Assembly (NCBI RefSeq): GCF_001636425.1
Contig: NZ_KV440953.1
Span: 2,182,847-2,246,846, forward strand
Length of the DNA stretch: 64,000 nucleotides
Source: Heyndrickxia acidicola
GTDB lineage: Bacteria > Bacillota > Bacilli > Bacillales > Bacillaceae_C
Reading direction: 5' to 3'
The position numbers and the translations under genes are program-made. The notes under the pieces are model-generated. The model was not told the DNA's origin, ran no database searches, and saw nothing but the letters and a program-made list of their open reading frames with translations. Numbering within the stretch: the first letter of the stretch is position 1; each line of letters opens with the position of its first letter. This document shows positions 40,565-51,015 of this stretch, in pieces.

Positions 40565-41424
40565 AGGAAAACCTACAAATGAACTCAAAAAGCTGCAATC
40601 CCGAAAACAAGCCTCTGGAAATTTACGTATTTGTTGACCCTATTTGTCCTCAATGCTGGGCTTTGGAACCTATACTGCAGAAACTGAGAATAGAATATGG
40701 AAACTACTTTAAAGTAAGGCATATATTAACCGGGAAGCTTACAAACTTAAACGTAAGCTCCAAGCAGCATGAGGCCATGGCAAAGTATTGGGAAAAGGTC
40801 TCACATGAAACAGGGATGTGCTGTGACGGCACCCTATGGCTTAACAATCCAATTTCATCTCCATTTCTGACATCACTTGCCATTAAGGCCGCCGAATTGC
40901 AGGGAAAGCGGGCAGGTGCACGTTTTCTTCGAAAAATTCAAGAGGTTTTATTTTTAGAAACCAAAAACGTTTCCGAACTGTCTGTTTTAATGGAATGCGG
41001 GAAAAAGGCTGATCTCGACATGGAAGAATTCCTAAATGATATGAATTCCAAAAGTGCTGCAAAAGCCCTGCAATGTGATTTAAAAATCACTTCGGAAATG
41101 CAGGTAACGGAAATTCCATCTCTTGTTTTCTTTAATGAAAATATTGAAGATGAAGGGTTAAAGATCAGCGGATTATATCCTTACGAGGTATACGTTCAGG
41201 TTATACAAGAAATGTTAAATGAAAAGCCATCTCCGGCTGCTCTGCCACCACTGGAAGCCTTTTTAAAATTTAATAATGTGACTGCTTCAAAGGAAGTATC
41301 CACTGTTTATAACCTAACCATTCCGGAAGCAGAAAAAGAACTGAAAAAGCTGGTTCTCCAGCAAAAACTTCTTATGATCCCCGGAAAACATGGGCCATTC
41401 TGGAGATATATTGGAAAAGAATAG
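40561..41424 (+). CDS. spxH: Spx adaptor SpxH/YjbH
   Basis: A 287-residue DsbA/thioredoxin-like protein: [20 protein letters not shown] with a C-P-Q-C motif near the start, [10 protein letters not shown]-like cis-Pro region ([16 protein letters not shown]) and a C-terminal domain. It binds Spx and presents it to ClpXP for degradation. The TTG start at 40561 overlaps the yjbI stop (ATTGA); an internal ATG at 40579 is an alternative start. It is separated from spx by pepF, coiA and mecA, as in B. subtilis. Confidence 0.92.
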   Translation: MKENLQMNSKSCNPENKPLEIYVFVDPICPQCWALEPILQKLRIEYGNYFKVRHILTGKLTNLNVSSKQHEAMAKYWEKVSHETGMCCDGTLWLNNPISSPFLTSLAIKAAELQGKRAGARFLRKIQEVLFLETKNVSELSVLMECGKKADLDMEEFLNDMNSKSAAKALQCDLKITSEMQVTEIPSLVFFNENIEDEGLKISGLYPYEVYVQVIQEMLNEKPSPAALPPLEAFLKFNNVTASKEVSTVYNLTIPEAEKELKKLVLQQKLLMIPGKHGPFWRYIGKE

Positions 41425-41436
41425 CATTAAAATCAA

Positions 41437-42405
41437 AAGAGGTGATTCAAAAGGCGATTATAAGTGGACTTTTGAATCACCCCTTTTTTATTTTTGGATA
41501 TAAAAAGAAAAGGGGAAAAGAACAATTGGTGTGAATAATAGCGTGGTCTTTTTAAAAAATTTATCTGAGCAGAAAAGAGCAGGAAGGAATAATAGCGCTA
41601 GTCATATCTAGTAATACCCAATGCTCGTTTTCATTCAACGTGATTAGAGTGGAAGACAAATAACTCCTGCAGGTTAAGCAAATTATTGGGGGATGCTGTA
41701 AAAGAATGCAACGATGTGGAATCACTACCTCCTACGGAAAGCGATTATTCAGAGTGAAAATCAACCGGCAGGACAATCTGAACGCTGCCTATGTCTATGT
41801 ACAAGCCCCATTTGATTTAATTCAAAGCTTGATTGGAGCGGATACGCGAGACTCCCGCGGAATCAGCAGGCCATTAGGGGACCATGCAGGAGCTTGCTAT
41901 GATGAGGCTCCCTACCGCACCGCGGAAAGCGAGCGCCTAAAGTGGAAATCAAACAGCAGGATGATCAAAACGCTGCCTATATCTATGTACAAGCCCCATT
42001 TGATTTAATTCAAAGCTTGATTGGAGCGGATACGCGAGACTCCCGTGGAATCAGCAGGCCATTGGGGGACCCTGCAGGAGCTTGCTATGATGAGGCTCCC
42101 AACCCACCGCGGAAAGCGTGCGCCTACAGCGGATATCAAACAGCAGGATGATCAAAACGCTGCCTATATCTATGTACAAGCCAATTTTTGATTTAATTTA
42201 AAGGTTGATTGGAGCGGATACGCGAGACTCCTGCGGGAAAAGCTGGCCAAAGGGAGACCCCGCAGGAGCTTGCGACGAGGAGGCTCCCGGCCCCCCGCGG
42301 AAAGCGAGTGCCCACAGCGGAAATCAAACAGCAGGAAAAAAGATGCTGTATCCTCAGTAATCTGATATCATTGTACCTTTTGGGACAGCCTCTTTTTAGA
42401 ATTGC
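41437..42405. repeat. Large hairpin-capped repeat, copy A
   Basis: It starts 13 bp after the spxH stop with a terminator hairpin (GGTGATTCAAAAG / CTTTTGAATCACC, 41441-41481) and ends at TTGGGACAGCCTCTTTTT. Most of it matches, in reverse, 48425-48980. Its centre has three tandem ~188-bp units (starts 41781, 41969, 42156) with GGAGCGGATACGCGAGACTC and GCAGGAGCTTGC. The frames inside are not genes. Confidence 0.85.
41781..42342. repeat. Three tandem ~188-bp units inside repeat copy A
   Basis: Units 41781-41968, 41969-42155 and 42156-42342 all start AACGCTGCCTAT and contain TTGATTGGAGCGGATACGCG. Units 1 and 2 are nearly identical; unit 3 has diverged. Copy B has the flanks but not these GC-rich inserts. 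Confidence 0.85.
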
Positions 42406-42509
42406 CTCAAATAACCATTCTCCTGTTATTTCTTCATTACTATACCCGAATCAAAACCAACAGACAGCTTACAAATGTGAAATAAATGAATATTTTTTTT
42501 ATACGAAAA

Positions 42510-42537
42510 GGCCCTGCAAAATGCAGGGCCTTTTTTA
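42510..42537 (+). terminator. Terminator-like hairpin downstream of repeat copy A
   Basis: GGCCCTGCA / TGCAGGGCC stem with TTTTTTAT. No gene precedes it closely. Confidence 0.7.
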
Positions 42538-42793
42538 TAAACACGAACAAAGGGGATGGGAGAAATTTTTCACGGTCAAACAAAGGGGTATATGTTTGCT
42601 TGTGATCAACTTCACATCTAATACTATATCACCGAATAATATCATTGTGAAGCAGTTTGTTCTTCCTTTCACAATATTGTCATAAAGGTGGAATTGCAAC
42701 CCTTTAACAGTAATATAATGGTATTGGCATGTCTTATCTCTAAGGAATCAACATACTATATGTGCATAAGAGCGATTACTAAGGAGTGAAAAT

Positions 42794-42961
42794 ATGGCTG
42801 TCTGGATTTTTTTAAGTATGATCGTACTGGCTTTTGTATTAAATATCCTGGGACTATTAAAAGTGATCCCCTTATACATTACTTCTCCATTCCTGTTTCT
42901 TTCACTGCTATCCTTCTTTTACTATTTAAATGTAAGGAAAAGGTTTAAAGGCTTTCGTTGA
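42794..42961 (+). CDS. Small two-helix membrane protein (position of yizD)
   Basis: A 55-residue protein: AVWIFLSMIVLAFVLNILGL, then VIPLYITSPFLFLSLLSFFY, and a basic end (NVRKRFKGFR). AAGGAG lies seven bases before the ATG. It lies between spxH and pepF, where B. subtilis has the small gene yizD; the equivalence is by position and size only. Confidence 0.7.
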   Translation: MAVWIFLSMIVLAFVLNILGLLKVIPLYITSPFLFLSLLSFFYYLNVRKRFKGFR

Positions 42962-43010
42962 AAAAAGCGCAACCGCTTTGCCCATCCACTAGCTGATAGG
43001 TGTTGGACAC
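42960..43010. repeat. Remnant of the dispersed ~150-bp repeat
   Basis: AAAAAAGCGCAACCGCTTTG, then CACTAGCTGATAGGTGTTGG, weakly matches the two ends of the repeat at 30884. The middle is missing. Confidence 0.5.
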
Positions 43011-43052
43011 ATACTTTTAACAAAGAAATTATAAACCTATCTTTTGAAAAAA

Positions 43053-43120
43053 TCCCCTTTAAGAGACAGCACAGCTTCACAAAGTCGTGTGAGCCTGTCA
43101 TACTGCTATCTTAAAGGGGA
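43053..43120. terminator. Long bidirectional hairpin between yizD-like gene and pepF
   Basis: A perfect 12-bp outer stem TCCCCTTTAAGA / TCTTAAAGGGGA with further pairing inside (GACAG/CTGTC). Confidence 0.75.
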
Positions 43121-43143
43121 CCTTTGTTTCTTACCGCTTATAA

Positions 43144-44964
43144 TTATTTAGATAATAGTGTCTCGAGCTCGCCCAATTTCTCTTCAAATACTTTACACGC
43201 TTCTTCAATAGGCTCAGAAGAAGTCATATCAACGCCAGCCTTTTTTAGTACCTCAATAGGGTAATCTGAGCTCCCTGCACTTAAGAAACCAACATATCTC
43301 TTGACAGCTGTTTCTCCCTCTTCCAGTATCTGTTTGCTTAAAGCGGTCGCAGCACTGAAGCCAGTTGCATATTGGTACACATAGTAGTTGTAATAGAAAT
43401 GTGGAATTCTTGCCCATTCCAAGCCGATTTCTTCATCTACAACGATATCTTCTTCACCGTAGTATTTTTTATTTAAAGCGTAATACTCTTTCGTTAACAG
43501 ATCTGAAGTTAACGCTTCACCCTGCTGCTCTTTTTGATGGATTAGATGTTCAAATTCAGCAAACATGGTTTGACGGAAAACGGTACCTCTGAACCCTTCT
43601 AAGTAATGATTCAATAAATAAATTTTTTTCTTTTCGTCATCGATGGTTTTTAAAAGATAATCATTTAATAACGCCTCATTACATGTAGATGCCACTTCCG
43701 CAACAAAAATAGAATAATCACCATAAGGATAAGGCTGGTTTTTTCTCGTATAGTAGCTGTGTACACTATGGCCAAATTCATGAGCAAGAGTAAACAGGTT
43801 ATTTACATTGTCCTGCCAGTTCATCAAAATGTATGGATTCGTTCCATATGTTCCTGATGAATAAGCCCCGCTTCTTTTCCCTTTATTTTCAACAACGTCA
43901 ACCCAGCGGCTCTCAAACCCCTGTTTTAATACATCGAGATACTCCTCGCCTAATGGCGCAAGTCCTTCGATGACCATATCCTTTGCCTTGTCATACGGGA
44001 TTTTCATGTCGACATCCTGAACCAATGGTGTATAGAGGTCATACATATGCAATTCTTCCAAACCGAGAACCTTTTTGCGTAGTTTCACATATCTGTGGAG
44101 CAAATGGAGATTTTTATTTACTGTTTCAACAAGGTTTTCATAGACACTTTCAGGTATGTTATTAGCAGATAAAGCTGCTTCACGGGCAGATTTGAAATTT
44201 CTTACCCTGGCATTAAAATTATCCCGCTTTACCTGGCCGCCCAATGTACTGGAGAAGGTATTTCTAAAATCTCCGTATGTTTTGTACACTTTTTCAAAAG
44301 CTTCCTTCCGAACCCTTTGATCCTTACTTTCAAGAAAGCGTGAATAGCGCCCATGTGTAATTTGAACCTCGTCCCCTTGTTCATCCTTAATTGTAGGGAA
44401 CTCAAGATCAGCATTATTCAGCATACCAAAAGTATTGCTCGAAGCATTAAAGACCTCGGAAGCCTGCGCTAATAAAGCCTCCTGCTCTGCAGATAAAACA
44501 TGGGGTCTTTGTAAATTAATTTCTTCCAATGCATGCTCATATAATGTAAGTTCTTCTTTTTCTTGAATAAACTGTTTAAGCTTGCTCTCATCGATCGAGA
44601 GCAGCTCTGGTACTAAATAAGAAAAAGCACTTGCTGTCTCAGCTCCCAAACTTTTAGCTCTGCTATCAAGTCCTTGGTAATGGGAATTAGTCGTATCCTG
44701 GTCATATCTCATATGTGAGTATGAATAAAGCTTTCCAAAGCGCTCACTTACTTCATCCTGAAACTTAAGTGCAGAAAAGAGATGATCTGCATTCTCACCC
44801 AGCGTCCCTTTAAATGAAGAAGCCTTCTGCAATAATCCCTTTACCTCATCGTATTCTTTTTCCCACTGCTCGTCCGATGAAAAAATATCTTCTAACCGCC
44901 AAGTTAATTTTTCAGCGACTTCCTTTCGAAGCGGCAGAGATTTTGTATCTGTTCCATTAGCCAT
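43144..44964 (-). CDS. pepF: Oligoendopeptidase F
   Basis: A 606-residue M3B metallopeptidase with the zinc motif in TLAHEFGHSVHSYYT (HExxH) at about residue 390 and the third ligand region FVAEVASTCNEALLNDYLL. The N-terminal helical domain begins LPLRKEVAEKLTWRLEDIF. It cleaves peptides of about 7-17 residues in the cytosol, so it fits with the two peptide transporters in the window. Confidence 0.96.
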   Translation of the reverse strand: MANGTDTKSLPLRKEVAEKLTWRLEDIFSSDEQWEKEYDEVKGLLQKASSFKGTLGENADHLFSALKFQDEVSERFGKLYSYSHMRYDQDTTNSHYQGLDSRAKSLGAETASAFSYLVPELLSIDESKLKQFIQEKEELTLYEHALEEINLQRPHVLSAEQEALLAQASEVFNASSNTFGMLNNADLEFPTIKDEQGDEVQITHGRYSRFLESKDQRVRKEAFEKVYKTYGDFRNTFSSTLGGQVKRDNFNARVRNFKSAREAALSANNIPESVYENLVETVNKNLHLLHRYVKLRKKVLGLEELHMYDLYTPLVQDVDMKIPYDKAKDMVIEGLAPLGEEYLDVLKQGFESRWVDVVENKGKRSGAYSSGTYGTNPYILMNWQDNVNNLFTLAHEFGHSVHSYYTRKNQPYPYGDYSIFVAEVASTCNEALLNDYLLKTIDDEKKKIYLLNHYLEGFRGTVFRQTMFAEFEHLIHQKEQQGEALTSDLLTKEYYALNKKYYGEEDIVVDEEIGLEWARIPHFYYNYYVYQYATGFSAATALSKQILEEGETAVKRYVGFLSAGSSDYPIEVLKKAGVDMTSSEPIEEACKVFEEKLGELETLLSK

Positions 44965-45050
44965 TTCAATGCCCCCATTCTAAACTGTATAGATTATATA
45001 ATACCTTTAATATTTTATTCCATTTTTTTGAATAATACCAATAAAATAAA

Positions 45051-46265
45051 CTATCTTTCTTCTCTCCTTAATGCTTTCAATAACTGGTTCCTTAATTCCT
45101 CTGCTTCCATTATATTTTTTGCAAGGGAGATTGTTTTCATCATTTTATATATTCCCCGTTCTTCACGTTTTAAATAATCTAATTGAACTAATAAATCTAG
45201 ATACTGCCTGATCATTTCCGTTATATGATTTCTGGAAATAAAGGGGAGTTCTCTTAAAATGAGATGCTTACTGGATACTCGGCGGTGAAAGAGATTAAGA
45301 ATAAACGCTAATGAAAAGGTTTTTCCGGCTGGAATTTTAATCAAAGCATCTATCCAAAGATAAAACTGCCATTCAATAGGATGGGATTTGCATACTCCCA
45401 TTCTCTCTACAGGCATCCCAATTACAGGATTAAGAAGCAAAGGATGGAGTCCATTTTTATATACTTCGAATAAAAAGGGGTCTTTTCCTGAACTTGCATA
45501 ATAGATTTTCGTTTGAAGCCAATTGGATTTTTCTTTGAACCATTGAGGCAAGTCAAATACTTCATATTGCACATGATTGGTGAGATTTAATAGAAAAGGC
45601 ATAGAGGGTAAGACCGTTTCAAGGGGTTGGCAGGCCAGATACGCAAAGACCTTTGTTGCGGTCAAGGGGTGAATGTGAATTAGTTGATACATACGCTTGT
45701 TAAATGGGTGGTAACTCAAAAGGCAGAAACCTGAATTCATTTGAAAGAAAGCAAATGACATTTGAAAATCTGTAATGCGGTACAATCGTTCCCTTTCTGA
45801 AAGAATTCTTTGATACGGAAATCCCCCAAGAATCCACATAGGCGTCATTCCTTGTGAATAATACCCCCTCGATCTTTCTTGCAATTGAGAGATAGGAATG
45901 ACAGAACATTGGTATTCAATTGCAAATGAACGGCCATTTTTAGAAACCAGAATATCTGCTCGTTGCCGAATTTCAGGTACATAGTGTTCCAACTCAGCCA
46001 CCCATCCCTTTTTTCTAAACCATAGAAATAAATCCTGCTTACCCTTTAAATGCATGGGGCTCTCTGCCTCAGTTGAACCTGGACAATGGGAATGCCGTGT
46101 ATGAGCAAAATGGGGAATTTTTTGAGTACCAATTTTTAAATGGAGAGAATTTTGACATTGGGGACAATAAAATTTTCCTTTCTCTTTTAATTTCAATAGC
46201 TCTGCTGGATTCTTTATAAAAACCAAGTTTACTGCAATACCTTTTTCCGTTAGTGCAATAAGCAT
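45051..46265 (-). CDS. coiA: Competence protein CoiA
   Basis: A 404-residue protein starting MLIALTEKGIAVNL after GGAAGGTGATAT. Visible parts: a zinc-ribbon-like YCPQCQNSLHLKIGTQ, FAHTRHSHCPG, and a nuclease-like core AELEHYVPEIRQRADILVSK followed by FAIEYQCSVIPISQLQERSR (D...E-x-Q). CoiA promotes processing of imported ssDNA in transformation. It lies between mecA and pepF, as in B. subtilis. Confidence 0.92.
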   Translation of the reverse strand: MLIALTEKGIAVNLVFIKNPAELLKLKEKGKFYCPQCQNSLHLKIGTQKIPHFAHTRHSHCPGSTEAESPMHLKGKQDLFLWFRKKGWVAELEHYVPEIRQRADILVSKNGRSFAIEYQCSVIPISQLQERSRGYYSQGMTPMWILGGFPYQRILSERERLYRITDFQMSFAFFQMNSGFCLLSYHPFNKRMYQLIHIHPLTATKVFAYLACQPLETVLPSMPFLLNLTNHVQYEVFDLPQWFKEKSNWLQTKIYYASSGKDPFLFEVYKNGLHPLLLNPVIGMPVERMGVCKSHPIEWQFYLWIDALIKIPAGKTFSLAFILNLFHRRVSSKHLILRELPFISRNHITEMIRQYLDLLVQLDYLKREERGIYKMMKTISLAKNIMEAEELRNQLLKALRREER

Positions 46266-46313
46266 ATATCACCTTCCTTTCCTACTCTAATTCTATCTTG
46301 CCTTTCTATATTC

Positions 46314-46420
46314 CTGCTTAGAGAAGCGTGAGCGCATTGCAAAACGGGTGTACGAATTTCGCAGACTTCTGCTTAGATAAAGGAAAGAATCGCTGGCCGA
46401 TAGGCGTTGAAGCTACACAG
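46314..46420. repeat. Degenerate copy of the dispersed ~150-bp repeat
   Basis: GTGTACGAATTTCGCAGACT ... AGATAAAGGA ... TGGCCGATAGGCGTTGAAGC matches copy 1 with a large internal deletion. It lies upstream of coiA. Confidence 0.65.
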
Positions 46421-46460
46421 AGACAACTTTGCTTTAAGAATTTATTCATCTTATCCTGCC

Positions 46461-46498
46461 AAAAAAAACATTACCGGCACAAAAACCGGTAATGTTTC
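46461..46498 (-). terminator. Terminator of mecA
   Basis: AAACATTACCGG / CCGGTAATGTTT stem followed by eight T in total on the minus strand; three bases after the mecA stop. Confidence 0.88.
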
Positions 46499-46500
46499 AT

Positions 46501-47157
46501 TTAAAAGAATTCTCTCAGCTTAGAAAATACATTCTGATCAATAATTAATTTTCCGTACTCCTGTAGCCGATGAACGGTATACGAAGATTCTTCACCGTAT
46601 TCAAGAAGTATACTTAAAGCATTATCAATGTCTTCTTCTTCTTCGAAAATATCATCAGGAAATTCCACATATAAATAGTACGTGTTATTATATGAAAAAA
46701 GTTTTGTCTCTAAACTATCAAGACTGGTACGCTTGGATAAGGAGATTACGTCTTCAAAATCCCTAAACGACATGGTGAATTCTAAAGTGCCATCTCCTTC
46801 CGCATTCACTTGATCCTGAAAATGCTCATCCAGGAATTCCTCTATGCGCTCGTTAATTGGCAGATCCTTAAATTTGTCCTCTGGTATAGGAAGTTCAAAT
46901 CGTTGTCCATCCTTGGAAATTTGTGCTTTGGTTACTAATACTTCCAGTCCTTTATCCAGTGCCTGCACTTGAATCCATAAAGGACCTTCGGGAACAAACT
47001 CTTCTTCATGATGAATTTCATCCATCATTTCCCAGAACAGTTCTTCGCTCCTCTCGCGATCATACCATATTTCTTCACGATTAAACCCTCTTTTTTCTAT
47101 ATCAACATACGATATATAAAACTTCACTGTATTTTCATTAATACGTTCGATATCCAT
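46501..47157 (-). CDS. mecA: Adaptor protein MecA
   Basis: A 218-residue protein beginning MDIERINENTVKFYISYVDI, with an acidic linker and a C-terminal ClpC-binding domain (FRDFEDVISLSKRT, LYVEFPDD). It targets ComK and other proteins to ClpCP. It is followed downstream by coiA, and spx lies upstream, the conserved Bacillus order. Confidence 0.93.
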   Translation of the reverse strand: MDIERINENTVKFYISYVDIEKRGFNREEIWYDRERSEELFWEMMDEIHHEEEFVPEGPLWIQVQALDKGLEVLVTKAQISKDGQRFELPIPEDKFKDLPINERIEEFLDEHFQDQVNAEGDGTLEFTMSFRDFEDVISLSKRTSLDSLETKLFSYNNTYYLYVEFPDDIFEEEEDIDNALSILLEYGEESSYTVHRLQEYGKLIIDQNVFSKLREFF

Positions 47158-47413
47158 ACATCAACTCTCCCTTCTGCTTAAAGTGGTTGAAGGGACATTT
47201 CCCTTACAAAAGGCAATGAGTATGTTTCTGAAAATAAAGCTTTCAGGTATAATACCTTGTACCTTCATTTTATGATAAAAATTAAATAATTGGAAATATA
47301 AAAACTCAATTTTTAAAAAATCCATTAATACCCAGATAATAAAAGGGTATTTAAATTATTTTACCCAAGAAAACCTGATAATTCAAGAATTCTTTACCCT
47401 TTAATGAAGAAAT

Positions 47414-47443
47414 AAAACGCCCCCAGTAACATGAAGGCGTTTT
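47414..47443 (-). terminator. Terminator of spx
   Basis: AAAACGCC / GGCGTTTT stem and T-rich tail on the minus strand. Confidence 0.75.
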
Positions 47444-47463
47444 GTTTATATTATGAAATAAAA

Positions 47464-47859
47464 TTAATTGACAAGCTTTTGAGCTTCCCTTAATTGGTAC
47501 GTTCTCACTCTTCTTGGCAGGAAGCGGCGGATTTCATCTTCGTTATAACCAACCTGCAGGCGTTTTTCATCCAGAATAATGGGACGGCGAAGCAAACCAG
47601 GATTCTGTTGAATAAGCGTATAAAGTTCCTGTAAAGGAAGCGTATCAACATCTACATTTAATTTTTGGAATGTTTTAGAACGAGTTGAAATAATTTCATC
47701 CGTTCCGTCCTCTGTCATCCTTAAAATTTCCTTGATTTCTTCTAAACCAAGAGGTTCAGAAAAAATATTACGCTCTGTATATTCAATATTGTTTTCTTCA
47801 AGCCAAGTTCGTGCTTTTCTGCATGATGTACAACTAGGTGAAGTGTATAATGTTACCAT
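47464..47859 (-). CDS. spx: Transcriptional regulator Spx
   Basis: A 131-residue ArsC-fold protein with the redox switch [14 protein letters not shown] (C10-x-x-C13), RNIFSEPLG, the Arg/Gly-linked [20 protein letters not shown] and [16 protein letters not shown]. It binds the RNA polymerase alpha C-terminal domain on disulfide stress. It is degraded by ClpXP with the adaptor encoded by spxH in the same window. Confidence 0.96.
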   Translation of the reverse strand: MVTLYTSPSCTSCRKARTWLEENNIEYTERNIFSEPLGLEEIKEILRMTEDGTDEIISTRSKTFQKLNVDVDTLPLQELYTLIQQNPGLLRRPIILDEKRLQVGYNEDEIRRFLPRRVRTYQLREAQKLVN

Positions 47860-48424
47860 TTAGTCATTCACACTCCTAATGTATTTTTTATATTGTCCCA
47901 ATCTACAGGATATGGTCCCTTAGATTAAAATTAATGTAAATAAACAATATCTATTATGTATTATACAACATTTGTCTAGCAAATCATATATTTTTTCAAA
48001 AAAATGATTCATCCGTTGTACAAACATATTCCTTCTTACTTAGTACATTTTCTTAATACCACATATAAAGCCCTTTAAACCTTTTTTAAAAAAGATTAAA
48101 ATGTTAGTTCTTATGGGTCAAAAAAATTTGGAATGCTTGAAAAAGAAATCTATTCTGTAAATTAATTTTTCAGCTTTCATTTTTCCCCGGGAAATACTGT
48201 AAAGAAACCAGCTTTTCCACTAAAACCTCGTTGTGGAAAGCCAAATAACAATAAGCCAAAACGGTTGTATATCTTGATAAGCTAAGCTCCTCCCAAGCTT
48301 CCACATTCCTCTTGATGTTTGGGAAATTCTTAGCCAACTAACTTGGTCCGCTTTTCCTAAGGAATTCAGCGTAAAAATTCATCACTGTTTGTTTAATACC
48401 ATTATTGAATAGTGTAAACACATT
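47860..48424. other. spx upstream region, no gene seen
   Basis: The stretch next to spx contains a TATAAT box on the minus strand (47958-47963) and AT-rich DNA. From 48200 to 48424 nothing coding could be recognised. The acetyltransferase and other genes found between opp and spx in B. subtilis are missing. Confidence 0.45.
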
Positions 48425-48980
48425 ACAAAAAGAGGCTGTCCCAAATACTGCAATGATATCAAGTGACCTTGGCTACAGCAACTTTTTTTGCTTGTTGGTT
48501 TCTACTGCAAGCATTTCTTTTCGCTTCAATCAAACTTTAAGTTAAATCAAAATTGGGATTGTACATAGATATAGACAGAGTAACCTTTTAAATAAATCCA
48601 TATTGGGATTGAACTTAGACATAGGCAACGTTCTGATCCTCCTGCAGGTTGATTTTCACTCCGAATACTCGATTTAAGTCGGCGGTAGTGGAACCACATC
48701 GTTGCATGACTTTGCGGCATCCCCACAATAACTTGCTTAACTTGCAGGAGTCATTTGCCTTCCACTCTAATTAACGTTGAATTCAAACGATCTTTGGGTA
48801 CTATTAGACTCCGCGCTATTCGTCCTGTCTGTTCTTTTCTGCTCAAATAAAATAATAGCAGATAGACAGCATGCTATATTCGCATCAATTGTTCTTCTCC
48901 ATTTTTCCTCTTTCTGTCCAAAAATAAAAAAGAGGTGACTCAAAAGGCCGCTTATAACCGCTCTTTGAGTCACCCTCTAA
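48425..48980. repeat. Large hairpin-capped repeat, copy B (inverted relative to A)
   Basis: Read on the minus strand it starts with the hairpin GGTGACTCAAAG / CTTTTGAGTCACC plus T-run directly after the oppF stop, continues with GAAGAACAATTGATGCGAAT, AGAGTGGAAGGCAAATGACT, GAGTGAAAATCAACC and ends TTTGGGACAGCCTCTTTTT, matching copy A at 41437-42405 without the GC-rich tandem units. It also serves as terminator of the opp operon. Confidence 0.85.
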
Positions 48981-48983
48981 TTC

Positions 48984-49925
48984 TTACTTCATACTTATAC
49001 TCTGGTAGTGCACAAATTCTTTTTCAGAGCAATAAACAAAATGCCCAGGAGTAATCTCTCTCATTTCAAGCTTTTCTCCATCAGTATACTGATGGACGAT
49101 TGGATCATACGTCTTACGTACACGGGTACGCTCATAATCAGGATCCGGAAGAGGAATGGCTGACAGCAATGATTGAGTATATGGATGCAAAGGATTATTG
49201 TAAAGCTCATTTGCAGGCGCCAACTCTACCAGCTTGCCAAAATACATAACACCAATCCGGTCACTGATATATTTAACCATTGAAAGGTCATGTGCAATAA
49301 AGAGGTAGGTTAATCCCTTTTCCTTTTGCAGCTTCTTCATTAGGTTTACAACCTGTGCTTGAATGGATACATCCAAAGCAGAAATTGGTTCATCAGCAAT
49401 AATAAATTCAGGCTCTACTGCAAGGGCGCGGGCAATACCGATACGCTGCCTTTGTCCGCCGGAAAATTCATGAGGATAGCGGTTGGCATGCTCGCGGTTT
49501 AATCCTACGGTTTCAAGCAAGCTGTAAACCTTATTATTTCTTTCAGCCTTCGTTTTAGCCAGCCCATGAATATCTATGCCTTCTGCAATGATGTCAGCAA
49601 TCTTCATGCGAGGATTTAAGGAAGCATATGGATCCTGAAAAATCATTTGCATTTTTCTGTTGAATTTTTTAAGGTCTGCCTTCGACTTTTTACCATGGAC
49701 ATTATCTCCATCAAACAGGACCTCTCCGTCCGTTGCATCATAAAGGCGGATGATCGTTCGCCCCGTTGTAGACTTTCCACAGCCGGATTCTCCTACAAGG
49801 CCAAGTGTCTCTCCTTTAAAAATATCAAAAGAAATGTCATCGATGGCTCGAACTTCGTTTGACTTCCCCATATTAAAGTACTGTTTTAGATTTTTTATTT
49901 CCAGAAGTTTTTCTGCAGATGCCAT
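48984..49925 (-). CDS. oppF: Oligopeptide ABC transporter ATP-binding protein OppF
   Basis: A 313-residue ABC ATPase: Walker [18 protein letters not shown]-loop [13 protein letters not shown], signature [16 protein letters not shown], Walker [15 protein letters not shown]-loop IAHDLSM, and the oligopeptide-transporter C-terminal region. GGAGGGA precedes the ATG. It is the last gene of the opp operon. Confidence 0.95.
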   Translation of the reverse strand: MASAEKLLEIKNLKQYFNMGKSNEVRAIDDISFDIFKGETLGLVGESGCGKSTTGRTIIRLYDATDGEVLFDGDNVHGKKSKADLKKFNRKMQMIFQDPYASLNPRMKIADIIAEGIDIHGLAKTKAERNNKVYSLLETVGLNREHANRYPHEFSGGQRQRIGIARALAVEPEFIIADEPISALDVSIQAQVVNLMKKLQKEKGLTYLFIAHDLSMVKYISDRIGVMYFGKLVELAPANELYNNPLHPYTQSLLSAIPLPDPDYERTRVRKTYDPIVHQYTDGEKLEMREITPGHFVYCSEKEFVHYQSISMK

Positions 49926-49928
49926 ATG

Positions 49929-50999
49929 TTATCTTCCCTCCTTTGTAGAAACCAGGCTGTTGTCTTGTTTAAACTGATGCATTCTTTTTCTTACAGCCAG
50001 AGGAGGCTCAACCTTAGGTGCATTAGGATGCAAGAGCCAAGTAGCAGCATAATGCGTGTCCGATACCTTGTACATCGGAGGCTGCTGTTCCAAATCTATT
50101 TTAAGAGCATATTCATTACGTGGTGCAAATGCATCGCCTTTTGGCGGATTTAATAAATCCGGAGGGGTTCCAGGTATTGCATATAAATCTTCATCATCTG
50201 AATCAAGACTTGGCATTGAGCTGATTAATCCCCAAGTATATGGATGTTTCGGATTATAAAAGATCTCATCTACCGTTCCAACTTCAACGATTTTCCCGCC
50301 ATACATGACAGCTACGCGATCCGCAACATTTGCCACAACACCTAAATCATGGGTAATAAATATGATGGATGTATTAATTTTGGACTGCAAATCCTTCATT
50401 AATTCAAGGATTTGAGCTTGGATCGTAACATCCAGCGCCGTCGTAGGCTCATCTGCGATCAATACCTTCGGGTTACAAGCCAAAGCGATGGCAATTACCA
50501 CACGCTGTCTCATACCGCCTGAAAATTGGTGCGGATATTGTTTGAAACGAAGCTCTGCTTTTGGAATTCCGACCATTTTTATTAGCTCAATGGCACGGCT
50601 TTTCGCTTCTGCTTTACTCATATTTTGATGCTTTAATAAAGGCTCCATGATTTGCTTTCCAACAGTCATTGTCGGATTTAAAGAAGTCATTGGATCCTGA
50701 AAAATCATAGAGATTTCTTTACCTCTAATTTTTTGCATTTTTTTATCAGAAAGCTTCGCTAAATTTTCATTATTAAAGAGGATTTCTCCGGATTTAATTT
50801 GAGAATTATGTTCAGGAAGCAATCTCATAATGGATTTTGTCGTAACCGATTTTCCAGAACCGGATTCTCCAACGATCGCCAGTGTTTCACCCTCGTATAA
50901 ATCAAAATTCACTCCGCGAATGGCTTGAACTTCACCTGCAAAGGTATGAAAGGAAATATGCAAATCATTCACTTCTAATACTTTCTTTTTTATTTCCAT
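49929..50999 (-). CDS. oppD: Oligopeptide ABC transporter ATP-binding protein OppD
   Basis: The start ATG 50999 (GAGGTGGAACTA upstream) replaces a longer frame; 356 residues. Walker [31 protein letters not shown], signature [16 protein letters not shown], Walker [12 protein letters not shown]. It pairs with OppF in the cytoplasmic motor. Confidence 0.95.
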   Translation of the reverse strand: MEIKKKVLEVNDLHISFHTFAGEVQAIRGVNFDLYEGETLAIVGESGSGKSVTTKSIMRLLPEHNSQIKSGEILFNNENLAKLSDKKMQKIRGKEISMIFQDPMTSLNPTMTVGKQIMEPLLKHQNMSKAEAKSRAIELIKMVGIPKAELRFKQYPHQFSGGMRQRVVIAIALACNPKVLIADEPTTALDVTIQAQILELMKDLQSKINTSIIFITHDLGVVANVADRVAVMYGGKIVEVGTVDEIFYNPKHPYTWGLISSMPSLDSDDEDLYAIPGTPPDLLNPPKGDAFAPRNEYALKIDLEQQPPMYKVSDTHYAATWLLHPNAPKVEPPLAVRKRMHQFKQDNSLVSTKEGR

Positions 51000-51015
51000 T
51001 AGTTCCACCTCACTT

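Noticed and set aside
41781-42342. CRISPR array suggested by regularly repeated units
   Set aside because: The repeated unit is about 188 bp and contiguous, with no short repeat/unique spacer alternation and no cas gene nearby.
41706-42685. Three overlapping plus-strand open frames of 69-158 codons
   Set aside because: They lie inside the tandem repeat units, share their periodicity, have no ribosome binding sites and no protein-like composition.
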